The notes under the pieces were generated by a model. The model did not search any database. It had not been told where the DNA came from and saw nothing but the letters and a program-made list of their open reading frames with translations. A stretch of 64,000 nucleotides of DNA. Source: Caulobacter sp. 17J80-11. Lineage in GTDB: Bacteria > Pseudomonadota > Alphaproteobacteria > Caulobacterales > Caulobacteraceae. Location: NCBI RefSeq assembly GCF_014349105.1, contig NZ_JACSJI010000002.1:62001-126000 (forward strand), written 5' to 3'. The position numbers were made by a program, and so were the translations under genes. Position 1 is the stretch's first letter. Each line of letters opens with the position of its first letter. This document shows, piece after piece, positions 1 through 9,075 of this stretch.

Positions 1-230
1 CCAGCGCGGCCCGCGACGTCCGGCGCGCGCGGCGCGACCTGGAGGCCGCGGAAGAGAGCCTGGTGGCCGAAGGGCTCGACGTCGCGCAAGCCAAGCTCAA
101 GGACTTGCAGGCCTGGAGCGCCCGTCAGACCACGTCCGGGCGCGAGACCATCCGGCTGCACCCGTTCACCAGCTGCGCGGCCCTGTTCGGCGTGGGGATG
201 ATCACGGGGATTCTGCTGACGCGCCGCTAA
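1..230 (+). CDS. DUF883/ElaB-YqjD-like membrane-anchored protein, 3' end only
   Basis: This is the C-terminal 75 residues of a protein whose start lies before the window; the reading frame begins at base 3 and stops with TAA at 228-230. The visible part is a charged amphipathic helix rich in Arg, Glu and Ala, followed by a hydrophobic glycine-containing helix ending in LLTRR. That layout, with a helix, an HPF segment, one membrane span and a terminal Arg-Arg, matches the DUF883 (ElaB/YqjD) family of inner-membrane-anchored proteins, some of which bind ribosomes in E. coli. The family call is from the tail alone, so it is tentative. Confidence 0.6.
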   Translation, partial: SAARDVRRARRDLEAAEESLVAEGLDVAQAKLKDLQAWSARQTTSGRETIRLHPFTSCAALFGVGMITGILLTRR

Positions 231-278
231 CGCGTCTCGACCTGGCGCCGCCGATCCGCCTGGATCGGCGCGTCGGGT

Positions 279-659
279 TCAGCTGACGCGCGGGAGGTGG
301 AAGCCCAGCGCCTCGGTGGCCCGAGCGAGGTCGTCTTCGGTGTAGGGCTTCGGCAGGACCGCGACCTTGGGGTCGCTGGCGAACTTCGCCTTTAGCTCGC
401 CTTCGTCGTAGCCGCTGGCCACCACGATCGACAGGTCGGGCGACAGGGCGCGCAGGCGCATGGCCAGCTCGTCGCCCTTGGCGTCCGGCAGGCCGACGTC
501 GATCACCGCCAGGGACGGCTCGCGACGGTTGAATTCGTTCATGGCTTCGGCGGCGTTGCGGGCCGATGTGGGTTCGAACCCGAGGGAGGTGAGGGCTTCC
601 TCCGCAATCATGGCCACCAGGGCCTCGTCCTCGACCAGAAGCGCGCGCACCAGTGACAC
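279..659 (-). CDS. Single-domain response regulator (receiver domain only)
   Basis: This 126-residue protein is a stand-alone CheY-like receiver. The acidic pair is Glu10-Asp11, the phosphoacceptor is Asp54 in AVIDVGLPD, the conserved Ser is Ser82 and the Lys is Lys104 in VLPKP. There is no output domain, so it probably works by protein contact or as a phosphate shuttle. No kinase gene is adjacent. The start is uncertain: GTG at 659 is the longest reading, but a GTG three codons downstream (650) sits about 8 bases after GGAAGAGG and gives the more usual N-terminus MRALLVEDE. Confidence 0.88.
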   Translation of the reverse strand: MSLVRALLVEDEALVAMIAEEALTSLGFEPTSARNAAEAMNEFNRREPSLAVIDVGLPDAKGDELAMRLRALSPDLSIVVASGYDEGELKAKFASDPKVAVLPKPYTEDDLARATEALGFHLPRVS

Positions 660-769
660 CTCTTCCGTCGACCTCGTATGCCGACGTTATGCCCCTTTAG
701 GGAGACTGTACACCTCGGAGAATCGCCCCCGGGGTGAAGGCGGAACGCCTCCCGCCACGGGAGGTTGCG

Positions 770-1447
770 TCATCCCTGGGCGCCCGCCAGCACCCGGTCG
801 CTCACGAACGGGTTGGAGCGGCGCTCCTCGCCGAAGGTCGACATCGGCCCGTGGCCGGGCACGAAGCGCACGTCGTCGCCCAGCGGCCAGAGTTTCTGGG
901 TGATCGAGTGGATCAGGTCGGCGTGGTTGCCGCGCGGGAAGTCGGTGCGCCCCATCGAGCCCTTGAACAGCACGTCGCCGACCTGGGCGAAGCGCGCTTC
1001 GCGGTTGAAGAACACCACATGGCCGGGGGTGTGGCCGGGGCAGTGGATCACCTCCCAGATGGTCTCGCCCAGAGTGACGGTGTCGCCGTCGTGCAGCCAG
1101 CGGTCCGGGGTGAAGGACTTCTGGTCGGGCATGCCGTAGCGCAGGCCGTCCTGAGGGATGCGGTCGATCCAGAACTGGTCGTCCGGGTGCGGGCCCTCGA
1201 TCGGCGCGCCGGTCCTGGCCTTCAGCTCCTCGGTCGCGCCGGCGTGGTCGAGATGGCCGTGGGTGACCCAGATCTTCTCCACCGTCAGGCCGCGCCGGGC
1301 GATCTCGCGAAGGATCGGGTCGAGGTCGCCGCCCGGATCGATGATCGCGGCCTTGTTGGTCTTGGTGCACCACACGACGGTGCAGTTCTGCTGGAGCGGC
1401 GTGACCGGGGCGATCAGCACGCCGATGGGCGAGGCGGGAGTGCTCAT
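770..1447 (-). CDS. MBL-fold metallo-hydrolase (glyoxalase II-like)
   Basis: This 225-residue cytosolic protein has the zinc-binding motif THGHLDH at residues 62-68, a later His in HCPGHTPGH, an Asp in VGDVLF and a final His in VPGHG. These are the metal ligands of the metallo-beta-lactamase fold. The compact length and the NCTVVW start resemble the GloB2/YcbL group of glyoxalase II-like thiolesterases, which lack the long C-terminal helical domain of true GloB. The substrate cannot be told from sequence. It lies downstream of the permease gene but is separated from it by a strong terminator, so it probably has its own promoter. Confidence 0.85.
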   Translation of the reverse strand: MSTPASPIGVLIAPVTPLQQNCTVVWCTKTNKAAIIDPGGDLDPILREIARRGLTVEKIWVTHGHLDHAGATEELKARTGAPIEGPHPDDQFWIDRIPQDGLRYGMPDQKSFTPDRWLHDGDTVTLGETIWEVIHCPGHTPGHVVFFNREARFAQVGDVLFKGSMGRTDFPRGNHADLIHSITQKLWPLGDDVRFVPGHGPMSTFGEERRSNPFVSDRVLAGAQG

Positions 1448-1485
1448 GCTGCTGACATAGGCGGGGCCGCCCGGCGCGCAAAGAA

Positions 1486-1513
1486 AAAAGCCCGGGCCGA
1501 AGCCCGGGCTTTT
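1486..1513 (-). terminator. Rho-independent terminator of the APC permease gene
   Basis: An 11-bp perfect stem, AAAAGCCCGGG with CCCGGGCTTTT, encloses a 6-base loop. On the minus strand the stem runs into a T-rich tail. It lies 16 bases past the stop of the permease gene and before the start of the hydrolase gene. Confidence 0.85.
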
Positions 1514-1528
1514 CCTTGTCCGAGGACC

Positions 1529-3085
1529 TTACGATCCGGGCGGGTGTTCGACGCCCGGCATCGGCTGGGCGCCCGCCGAGGTCGGCGGCACGTTCGGATC
1601 CAGTTCCGGCACTTCCACGATGCCGCGGCCGACGTGGCTCTTGTGCACGCCGTACAGCATGTAGACCACCAGGCCGACGCCCGACCAGATCGGGAACAGC
1701 AGCTTGGCGTCGTGCGGCAGGAAGAAGAACAGCACCGCGCAGCCGGCCACCGACAGCGGCGCCACGATCCAGACCAGCGGGGTCCTGAACGGGCGCTTCC
1801 GGTCCGGGTTGGTCTTGCGCAGGATCATCACCGCCAGCGACACCATCAGGAAGGCGAACAGGGTGCCGGAGTTGGAGATGTCCGCCAGCTTGCCGACCGG
1901 CAGGAAGGCGGCGGCGAGCATGACGCCGGCGCCGGTCAGCATGGTGACGATGTGCGGGGTCTTGAACTTCGGGTGCACGCGGCTCAGCACGCCGGGCAGC
2001 AGGCCGTCGCGGGACATCACGAAGAAGATGCGGGTCTGGCCGTAGATCATCGCCAGGATGACCGACGGCAGGGCCAGGAAGGCGGCCAGGCCCAGCATGT
2101 TGCCGACGGCCGGCTGGCCGATCTGACGCAGCACGTGAGCCAGGGCTTCCTTCGAGCAGACCAGCGGCTGCTGGCCGGCCTGGGTCAGGCTGGCGCACTG
2201 CTCGGTCAGGGCCATCGAGCCCGGAGCCAGCACTTCGCCGCCCGCGCCGAACACCGGCTGGGCGCCGTAGGCGCCGATCGCGCCGGCGGCCACCAGCAGG
2301 TAGAACACGGTGCAGATCACCAGCGAGCCGATCAGGGCGATCGGTACGTTGCGCTGCGGGTTCTTGGTCTCTTCGGCCGCGGTGGAGACCGCGTCGAAGC
2401 CGACGTAGGCGAAGAAGATCGACGCCGCGGCGCCGATGACGCCGGCCGTGCCGAGCGGCGCGAACGGCTGGAAGTTCTGTTCCTTGATCAGCGGCAGGGC
2501 CAGCCAGATGAAGGCCGAGAGCGCCGCCACCTTGATCGCCACCAGGATGGCGTTGACGGTCGCGCTTTCACGGGTGCCGCGGATCAGCAGCAGGGTGACG
2601 AGCAGGCCGATCACCACCGCCGGCAGGTTCACGATGCCGCCGGCGTACGGGCCGTTGGCCAGTTCGGGCGGTACGGTGACGTTGAGCGAGTGCTCGATCA
2701 GGCCGACGAAATAGCCCGACCAGCCCACCGACACGGCGCTGGCGGCCACGGCGTATTCGAGGATCAGCGCCCAGCCGACCAGCCAGGCGAAGACTTCGCC
2801 GAGCACGGCGTAGGAGTAGGTGTAGGCCGAACCCGAGACCGGCACCATCGAGGCCAGTTCCGAGTAGCAGAGCGCGGCGACCGCGCAGACGAAGCCGGCG
2901 ATGATGAAGGAGACCATCATGCCCGGACCGGCCTTCTGGGCCGCTTCGGCGGTCAGCACGAAGATGCCGGTGCCGATGATCGCGCCGACGCCGAGCAGCG
3001 TCAGCTGCACCACGCCCAGCGAACGGTGCAAGGATTTCTTCTCGGCCGTCGCCAAGATCGCATCGAGCGGTTTAACGCGCCACAT
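1529..3085 (-). CDS. APC-superfamily amino acid permease
   Basis: This 518-residue, 12 to 14-span integral membrane protein belongs to the amino acid-polyamine-organocation superfamily. The glycine-rich first span GAIIGTGIF (about residues 34-42) is the substrate-binding break of the family, and SELASMVPVSGSAYTYSY is its conserved following segment. The length and the long extracellular loop near residues 280-320 suit the cationic amino acid transporter (CAT/YfnA) branch. A strong Shine-Dalgarno sequence, GGGAGGGG, precedes the ATG. It is divergent from hrpB across 139 bases. The amino acid carried cannot be assigned. Confidence 0.88.
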   Translation of the reverse strand: MWRVKPLDAILATAEKKSLHRSLGVVQLTLLGVGAIIGTGIFVLTAEAAQKAGPGMMVSFIIAGFVCAVAALCYSELASMVPVSGSAYTYSYAVLGEVFAWLVGWALILEYAVAASAVSVGWSGYFVGLIEHSLNVTVPPELANGPYAGGIVNLPAVVIGLLVTLLLIRGTRESATVNAILVAIKVAALSAFIWLALPLIKEQNFQPFAPLGTAGVIGAAASIFFAYVGFDAVSTAAEETKNPQRNVPIALIGSLVICTVFYLLVAAGAIGAYGAQPVFGAGGEVLAPGSMALTEQCASLTQAGQQPLVCSKEALAHVLRQIGQPAVGNMLGLAAFLALPSVILAMIYGQTRIFFVMSRDGLLPGVLSRVHPKFKTPHIVTMLTGAGVMLAAAFLPVGKLADISNSGTLFAFLMVSLAVMILRKTNPDRKRPFRTPLVWIVAPLSVAGCAVLFFFLPHDAKLLFPIWSGVGLVVYMLYGVHKSHVGRGIVEVPELDPNVPPTSAGAQPMPGVEHPPGS

Positions 3086-3132
3086 AGCCCCTCCCGTACG
3101 CGGCTCAAGAGGCCGCGCAGATTAATTTTCGC

Positions 3133-3151
3133 GCAACCGTGAACCGGTTGC
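3133..3151. promoter_or_regulatory. Perfect inverted repeat between the permease gene and hrpB, possible operator
   Basis: GCAACCG and CGGTTGC form a perfect 7-bp inverted repeat around TGAAC. It lies in the divergent intergenic region, 48 bases before the permease start and 74 before hrpB. The symmetry suits a dimeric repressor site. No regulator is encoded next door, so this is inference only. Confidence 0.3.
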
Positions 3152-3224
3152 TCGGCTTTGGTCAAGCGAATGCTTAGGTTGCGCCTTGGCGTCGCAGGAT
3201 CCGGTGGATAGACGGCCCACAGCC

Positions 3225-5675
3225 ATGCTGCCGATTCATGACGTCCTCGATCCGCTGAAGCGCACCCTCGCCGAGCGCACGGCCGCGGTGCTGGTCGCGC
3301 CGCCCGGCGCCGGCAAGACCACGGTCGTTCCTTTGGCGCTCAAGGACGAGCCGTGGGTCGAAGGGCGCAAGATCATCGTCCTTGAGCCCCGGCGCCTGGC
3401 CGCCCGCGCCGCCGCCGCGCGCATGGCCTCGACCCTTGGCGAGAAGGTCGGCGAGACCGTCGGCTTCCGCGTGCGCATGCAGTCGAAGGTGTCGCCGCGC
3501 ACCCGGATCGAGGTGGTCACCGAGGGCGTCTTCACCCGGATGATTCTGGACGACCCGGGGCTGGAAGGCGTCGCCGCCATCCTGTTCGACGAATTCCACG
3601 AGCGCAGCCTGGACGCTGACCTGGGCCTGGCCTTCGCCCGCGACGTGCAGGGCCTGCTGCGCGACGACCTGCGCCTTCTGGTGATGTCCGCGACCCTGGA
3701 CGGCGCCCGCGTCTCGGCCCTGCTGGACGACGCGCCGGTGGTGGAGAGCGAAGGGCGGATGTTCCCGGTCGACACCCGCCATCTGGGCCGTAATCCAGCC
3801 GAGCGGCTGGAGGACGCGGTCGCCAAGGCGGTGATGAAGGCGCTGGCCGAGGAAGGCGGCAGCCTGCTGGTCTTCCTGCCCGGTCAGGGCGAGATCCGCC
3901 GCGTCGAGGAGCGCCTGGCCGAGCGGGTGCGCGATCCCTCGGTGATGCTGGCCCCGCTCTACGGCGCGCTCGATCCCGCCGACCAGGACCGCGCGGTCGA
4001 GCCGGCGCCGCCGGGTCGTCGCAAGGTGGTGCTGGCCACCTCAATCGCCGAGACCAGCCTGACCATTCAGGGCGTGCGGGTGGTGATCGACTGCGGCCTG
4101 GCGCGCGTGCCCCGTTACGATCCGGCCTCGGGCCTGACCCGGCTGGAGACGGTGCGGGTCAGCCGTGCCGCCGCCGACCAGCGCCGCGGCCGCGCGGGGC
4201 GCACCGAGCCCGGCGTCTGCTACCGCCTGTGGGAGGAGCCGGAAACCCGGTCCCTGCCGCCCTTCGCCCGGCCGGAGATCCTGGAGACCGACCTGTCGCG
4301 CCTGGCGCTGGACCTGGCCCGCTGGGGCGCGCGCGGGCCGGAGGGGCTGGCCTTCCTCGACCCGCCGCCGCAGGCCGCCTGGCGCGAGGCGCGCACCCTC
4401 CTGCAGCGGCTGCAGGCGCTGGACGCACATGGCGACCTGACCGAGCACGGCCGGGCCTTGGCCGACCTGCCGCTGCCGCCGAGGCTGGCGCACATGGTGG
4501 TGGAGGGCGCCGCCGCCGGGGCGGCCGGCCAGGCGGGGCGCGTGGCCGCCCTGCTGACCGAGCGGGGGCTGGGGGGCGCCGACACCGACCTGCGCACCCG
4601 TCTGGAGCGCCTGGAGCGCGACGGCTCGGCCAAGGCGCGCGACGCCAAGGCGCTGGCCAGGCGCTGGGCCGACAGCGCTGTCAGGCACGCGAAAACCGTG
4701 CGCGCCCACGACGCCGATCCGGGCCTGCTGCTGGCCGAGGCCTATCCGGAGCGGATCGCCAGGGCGCGCGGCAAGCCGGGCGAATACCTGCTGGCCTCGG
4801 GCCGCGGCGTGTTCCTGGACCCGAGCGACGCCCTGGCGCGCGAGCCCTGGCTGGCGGTCGGCGAACTGGGAGGCGGGGAGAGCCGCGACCGCGTGCTGCT
4901 GGCCGCGCCCTTGGACGAGGCGGCCCTGCTCGACGCCTTCGCCGACCGGCTGGAGGTGGAGGAGCGGATCGAGCCGGACCCGCGCGGCAAGATCCGCGCC
5001 CGCGAGCTGCGCCGGCTGGGCCGCATCGTCGTCGGCGAGCGGCTGATCGACGATCCCGACCCGGCCCTGATCGCCGCCGCCCTGATGAACGAGGTCGAGC
5101 GCAAGGGGCTGTCGGTCCTGCCGTGGAGCGAGCGCTCCGCCAGCCTGCGCGAGCGCGCGGCCTTCCTGCGCGGCTACGACCCGTCCTGGCCGGACCTGTC
5201 GGACGAAGCCCTGCTGGACCGGCGCGAGGACTGGCTGGCGCCGCTGCTGATGGGGCGGACCTCGCTGAAACAGGTCGACGCCGGCGCGCTGTCCGAGGCG
5301 CTGATCGGCCTGATCCCGTGGGAGCTGCAACGGCGCCTGGACGCCGACGCGCCCGAGCGGTTCGAGGCGCCGACCGGCTCGCGGCTGAAGATCGACTACG
5401 GCGCCGAAGGCGGCCCGCGGGTCGAGGTGCGGGTGCAGGAGCTGTTCGGCTTGACCGTCCACCCGACGCTCGCCGGCGGACGCGCGCCGCTGACCCTCGC
5501 CCTGACCTCGCCGGCGCACCGGCCGGTGCAGGTGACCAAGGATCTCCCCGGATTCTGGAAGGGCTCCTGGGCCGACGTCCGCTCCGACATGCGCGGCCGC
5601 TATCCCAAGCATCCCTGGCCGGAGGACCCGACCACCGCGCCGCCCACGACCCGGGCGAAGCCGCGCGGGACGTGA
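3225..5675 (+). CDS. hrpB: ATP-dependent RNA helicase HrpB
   Basis: This 816-residue DEAH-type helicase has the Walker A motif APPGAGKTT near residues 25-33, the Walker B box DEFHERS, SAT motif III (MSATLDG) and the motif VI series QRRGRAGR. The C-terminal half carries the HrpB-specific region. HrpB is a widespread RNA helicase of poorly defined role. An in-frame TTG at 3186 would add 13 residues, but the ATG at 3225 begins the MLPIHDVLDPL segment normal for the family, so I chose it. The gene converges on the CPBP gene 13 bases away. Confidence 0.93.
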   Translation: MLPIHDVLDPLKRTLAERTAAVLVAPPGAGKTTVVPLALKDEPWVEGRKIIVLEPRRLAARAAAARMASTLGEKVGETVGFRVRMQSKVSPRTRIEVVTEGVFTRMILDDPGLEGVAAILFDEFHERSLDADLGLAFARDVQGLLRDDLRLLVMSATLDGARVSALLDDAPVVESEGRMFPVDTRHLGRNPAERLEDAVAKAVMKALAEEGGSLLVFLPGQGEIRRVEERLAERVRDPSVMLAPLYGALDPADQDRAVEPAPPGRRKVVLATSIAETSLTIQGVRVVIDCGLARVPRYDPASGLTRLETVRVSRAAADQRRGRAGRTEPGVCYRLWEEPETRSLPPFARPEILETDLSRLALDLARWGARGPEGLAFLDPPPQAAWREARTLLQRLQALDAHGDLTEHGRALADLPLPPRLAHMVVEGAAAGAAGQAGRVAALLTERGLGGADTDLRTRLERLERDGSAKARDAKALARRWADSAVRHAKTVRAHDADPGLLLAEAYPERIARARGKPGEYLLASGRGVFLDPSDALAREPWLAVGELGGGESRDRVLLAAPLDEAALLDAFADRLEVEERIEPDPRGKIRARELRRLGRIVVGERLIDDPDPALIAAALMNEVERKGLSVLPWSERSASLRERAAFLRGYDPSWPDLSDEALLDRREDWLAPLLMGRTSLKQVDAGALSEALIGLIPWELQRRLDADAPERFEAPTGSRLKIDYGAEGGPRVEVRVQELFGLTVHPTLAGGRAPLTLALTSPAHRPVQVTKDLPGFWKGSWADVRSDMRGRYPKHPWPEDPTTAPPTTRAKPRGT

Positions 5676-5688
5676 TCGGCGCGGGCCG

Positions 5689-6363
5689 TCAGGCCGGCAG
5701 GAACAGCGGCGCGATCAGGAACGGGATCGCGTCGACCAGGAAGTGGGCGAGGATGTTGCCCCAGAGGTCGCGCCGCCACTGGAACCAGAGCGTCAGCAGG
5801 GCCGCCCCCGGCGCCACGAACAGCAGGTGCGCGGGGCCCCAGCCGGGCAGGTGCAGGGCGGTGAAGGCCGCCGCCGGGATCAGGAACGCCAGCACCGGCG
5901 AGCCGGTGAGCCCGCGAACCCTGGTCACCGCATAACCGCGAAACAGCACCTCCTCGCACACCGCGGCGACGAGCACGGTCACGGCGCGAGCCCAGAACGG
6001 CAGGGCCGCGAGGCCGGCGAAGGCGGCGGTCGGGGCCGGGAGGCCGAGCGCCAGGATGCAGGCGTAGCTGGCGGCGCCCACCGCGAAGAAGGCGACGGTC
6101 AGCAGCAGTCCCCATCCCAGGCTGGACCACTTCGGGCGGCCCAGGCCGAGCTCCGATAGCCGGCTTCGCTCGGGCCCGAGGAGAAGGACGGCGCTCAGCA
6201 CGGAGAAGCCGATCCAGATGACCGCCCGCCGGACCAGCGGGTCCAGGCCCGAAGGCGTGAAGTACGCCGCCAGGACGATCAGGGCGGGACCGCCCAGGGC
6301 GAGCAGGACGCCAGCCCATCCCGCCCGGACCGGCGCGCGTTGCGTGGTCTCCGCGACGGTCAC
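5689..6363 (-). CDS. CPBP-family intramembrane metalloprotease
   Basis: This 224-residue multi-span membrane protein carries the CAAX-protease/Abi (CPBP) motifs: Glu127-Glu128 in EEVLFRG with Arg132, His161 in HLPGW, and His197 in NILAHFLVD. These are the predicted metal and catalytic residues. The start is taken as GTG at 6363, whose bases overlap the stop of the upstream MerR gene in a GTGA junction, so translation is probably coupled. The family includes bacteriocin self-immunity proteins and maturation proteases. Pairing with a drug-sensing type regulator suggests a stress or toxin-protection role, which is inference. Confidence 0.85.
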   Translation of the reverse strand: MTVAETTQRAPVRAGWAGVLLALGGPALIVLAAYFTPSGLDPLVRRAVIWIGFSVLSAVLLLGPERSRLSELGLGRPKWSSLGWGLLLTVAFFAVGAASYACILALGLPAPTAAFAGLAALPFWARAVTVLVAAVCEEVLFRGYAVTRVRGLTGSPVLAFLIPAAAFTALHLPGWGPAHLLFVAPGAALLTLWFQWRRDLWGNILAHFLVDAIPFLIAPLFLPA

Positions 6364-7166
6364 GGCTGCACCTCGCCGCGATCCTTCAGCGCCTTCAGCC
6401 CTGCGCTCAGGAAGGCCATGCGACGCGGATCGAAGCAGGTCTGGTCCGCGGCCTCGGGAGCCTGGCTCACTTCGCCCCAGAAGCGGGCGGCGCCGTTCCA
6501 CAGCCCCGCGTCGCCCTGAGTGAATTCCTGGATCAGGGCCAGCGCGCGCCGCGCCACCGCCAGGCCCGCCTCGGAGGTCGCCTGGTCGGCGCCGATGCGG
6601 TCGATGTCGGCCCAGACCTGGGTCCAGCCGGCCTGGACGCGCGCCTGGTCCTCAGGGGTGAATGTCCGCTGAGCCAGGGCCTGGCGTTGCTCGGGGGTAT
6701 AGGTCCTCTGGGCGATGGCTTCGAGTTGCGGGGTCCACTCGACGGACTTGGTCATGGCGGTTCTCCGAACCAGGTTGGACAGCTCGTCCGGAGAGAGACG
6801 CCGACCGGCGGCCAGGACCTGCCGGGCGGCGCGCACGACGCCGAGGGCCTGCGCGGTCTCGCGGCGGCGGGTTTCGAGGGCCGCTTCCTGCGCCGCCAGC
6901 ACGGCGTCGAGATCAGGGCCGCGCCCGGCGAGCAACTCACGCATGCGCTTGAGGGGCAAGCCGAGACTCTTCAAGGCCAGGATGACGTGCAGCCGTTCGG
7001 CGTGCGCGTCGTCGTAGACGCGCCAGCCGGCTTCGGTGCGCCGAGGCGTGATCAGCCCGGCCCGTTCGTACACTCGCAGCGCCTTGACCGTGATCCCGAA
7101 ACGGGCGGCGAAGGCGGCGGCGGTGTCATCCGGCTTGGGGCGAATCTGAAGAGCGGGTGCGTTCAT
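6360..7166 (-). CDS. MerR-family regulator with TipAS-like effector domain
   Basis: This 268-residue protein has an N-terminal MerR winged helix (about residues 17-85, including TVKALRVYERAGLI and RRTEAGWRVYD), a dimerisation coiled coil, and a C-terminal helical domain near 155-265 that resembles the TipAS antibiotic-recognition domain (motifs ARVQAGWTQVWADI and GDAGLW). TipAS-type proteins bind drugs or porphyrin-like ligands and activate transcription. The gene overlaps the CPBP protease gene by 4 bases and probably controls it and itself. An inverted repeat lies just upstream of its ATG. Confidence 0.85.
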   Translation of the reverse strand: MNAPALQIRPKPDDTAAAFAARFGITVKALRVYERAGLITPRRTEAGWRVYDDAHAERLHVILALKSLGLPLKRMRELLAGRGPDLDAVLAAQEAALETRRRETAQALGVVRAARQVLAAGRRLSPDELSNLVRRTAMTKSVEWTPQLEAIAQRTYTPEQRQALAQRTFTPEDQARVQAGWTQVWADIDRIGADQATSEAGLAVARRALALIQEFTQGDAGLWNGAARFWGEVSQAPEAADQTCFDPRRMAFLSAGLKALKDRGEVQP

Positions 7167-7171
7167 TTCGT

Positions 7172-7220
7172 CGGGTCTTCACTCTGGACCCGTGCAGATG
7201 GACACCCGGACCCTGGGTCC
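7172..7220. promoter_or_regulatory. Candidate MerR operator: inverted repeats upstream of merR/CPBP operon
   Basis: CGGGTC (7172-7177) and GACCCG (7187-7192) form a 6-bp inverted repeat with a 9-base spacer. Sixteen bases further, GGACCCTGGGTCC (7208-7220) is a second palindrome sharing the GGACCC half. The first starts 6 bases from the merR ATG. MerR regulators bind pseudo-palindromes within their own promoters, so autoregulation is plausible. I could not place convincing -35 and -10 boxes around them. Confidence 0.35.
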
Positions 7221-7420
7221 GGCGCAAGCGGAATTGTGAAGGTGGCTCGTCGTGGGCCGTCCAGCCCGCGCCACACCGCCCGGAACCGGGGTCGACGAAC
7301 GGCCTTCGATCCGCCGCGCCGCGGTCTAAAAAGCGGCGCCGTTGTCTCAGCTCATGGTTGCGGGCGACGCGCTTTGCGCGCCCGCGAAACGGTCCGGGAC
7401 GACCGAGGACGGGGACGGGA

Positions 7421-8986
7421 ATGGCGTACGGGAAGGCGGGACTGACGGTGATCGCCGTCGCACTGGCGGCGACCCTTGCGGCGGGATGCGCCAAGAAAAT
7501 GGACGAAGAGGCGGCGCTCCATGAGGCCGCGCCGGCCGCGGACGCTGCGGCCGCGGGGTATCTGGCGCCGGCTGAGGCCGCCCGTCTCAGCGTCGAGGAC
7601 CAGGAGCGCTACAAGGAGCTGGCGCAGAACCCGGTGAAGCGGGCGGCCGACGAGCGGTTCTCGACCTTCGCGGTCGACGTCGACACCGCCGCCTACGCCA
7701 ACATCCGCCGTTTCCTCAGCCAGGGGCGCACGCCGCCGTCGGACGCGGTGCGGGTCGAGGAGATGATCAACTACTTCCGCTACGACCTGCCCAAGCCCCA
7801 GAGCGGCGCCCAGCCCTTCTCGGTCACCACCGACGCGGCGGTCACCCCCTGGAACCCGAACACCCGGCTGCTGCGCGTGGCCCTGCGCGGCTATGACGTC
7901 GACCGCGCCCAGCGACCGGCCGCGAACCTGGTGTTCCTGATCGACGTATCGGGCTCGATGTCGGACGACGACAAGCTGCCGCTGGTGAAGCAGACCCTGG
8001 GCCTGCTGGCCCGCCAGCTGCGCTCCGACGACAAGGTCTCCATCGTGGTCTACGCCGGCGCCGCCGGGGTGGTGCTGGAGCCGACCGCCGACCGCGCGAA
8101 GATTGAGGCCGCGCTGAAGCGGCTGGAGGCGGGCGGCTCGACTGCGGGCGGGCAGGGGATCGAGCTGGCCTACGCCGTCGCGCGCGCCAACCGCATCAAG
8201 GACGGCATCAACCGGGTGATCCTGGCCACCGACGGCGACTTCAACGTCGGCATCAGCGATCCGGAGAAGCTGAAGGAGGTGGTCGAGCGCAACCGCGACG
8301 ACGGCATCACCCTGACGGCCCTGGGCTTCGGCCAGGGCAACTACAGCGACTGGATGATGGAGGCGATCGCCGACGCCGGGAACGGCAACTACGCCTACAT
8401 CGACGGCATGAACGAGGCCCGCAAGGTCCTGCAGGACGAGCTGTCCTCGACCCTCTTCACCATCGCCAAGGACGTGAAGGTGCAGGTCGAGTTCAACCCG
8501 GCCGTGGTCGCCGAGTACCGGCTGGTCGGCTACGAGAACCGGGTGCTGGCGACCGAGGACTTCGCCAACGACAAGGTCGACGCCGGCGACATCGGGGCCG
8601 GCCACCAGGTCACCGCCCTTTACGAGATCGCCCTGGTCGGCTCGAAGGGGACGCTGCTGCCGCAGGGCCGCTACGCCGCCGTGCCGGCCGCCGCCGGCAA
8701 GGCCGACGAGCTGGGCTTTGTCGAGCTGCGCTACAAGCTGCCGAGCGAAACGACCTCGAAGCTGATCCGCCAGCCGCTGGCCGCGTCGCTGGCCGCCAAC
8801 GCGAAACCGGCCCAGGGCGACTTCGCCTTCGCCGCGGCGGTGGCCGCCTTCGGCCAGAAGCTGCGGGGTGGGAAGTACCTCGGCGAGTTCTCGTACGCCG
8901 ACGTGGCCCGCCTGGCCGGCGAGCCTCGCGACTTTTCGCGCCAGGAGTTCGTAAAGCTGGTCGAGGCGGCCGAGGCCTCGCACTGA
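7421..8986 (+). CDS. VWA-domain lipoprotein, YfbK family
   Basis: This 521-residue protein starts with a lipoprotein signal ending in the lipobox LAAGC, with Cys23 as the lipidated residue. A YfbK-type N-terminal region follows ([20 protein letters not shown]), then a von Willebrand factor A domain with a complete MIDAS motif (Asp175, Ser177, Ser179 in DVSGSMS), then the DUF3520 C-terminal region. VWA domains bind ligands through a divalent metal. The start at 7421 was chosen because it gives the signal peptide; longer in-frame readings add an unlikely 88-residue basic leader. Its partner proteins are unknown. Confidence 0.88.
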   Translation: MAYGKAGLTVIAVALAATLAAGCAKKMDEEAALHEAAPAADAAAAGYLAPAEAARLSVEDQERYKELAQNPVKRAADERFSTFAVDVDTAAYANIRRFLSQGRTPPSDAVRVEEMINYFRYDLPKPQSGAQPFSVTTDAAVTPWNPNTRLLRVALRGYDVDRAQRPAANLVFLIDVSGSMSDDDKLPLVKQTLGLLARQLRSDDKVSIVVYAGAAGVVLEPTADRAKIEAALKRLEAGGSTAGGQGIELAYAVARANRIKDGINRVILATDGDFNVGISDPEKLKEVVERNRDDGITLTALGFGQGNYSDWMMEAIADAGNGNYAYIDGMNEARKVLQDELSSTLFTIAKDVKVQVEFNPAVVAEYRLVGYENRVLATEDFANDKVDAGDIGAGHQVTALYEIALVGSKGTLLPQGRYAAVPAAAGKADELGFVELRYKLPSETTSKLIRQPLAASLAANAKPAQGDFAFAAAVAAFGQKLRGGKYLGEFSYADVARLAGEPRDFSRQEFVKLVEAAEASH

Positions 8987-9075
8987 GTGCGCGGCGAGGT
9001 CGGGGCATTGCTCCGGCCTCGCAGCCGCCGGTCGAATCGACGACCCTCAGCCGTCTGACGATCAGGGAGGATCGG

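Noticed and set aside
734-3142. A long forward open frame of about 800 codons opposite the permease gene
   Set aside because: It is an antisense shadow caused by high third-position G+C; its translation is His/Gln/Arg-rich with no domain, while the minus strand encodes a clear APC permease.
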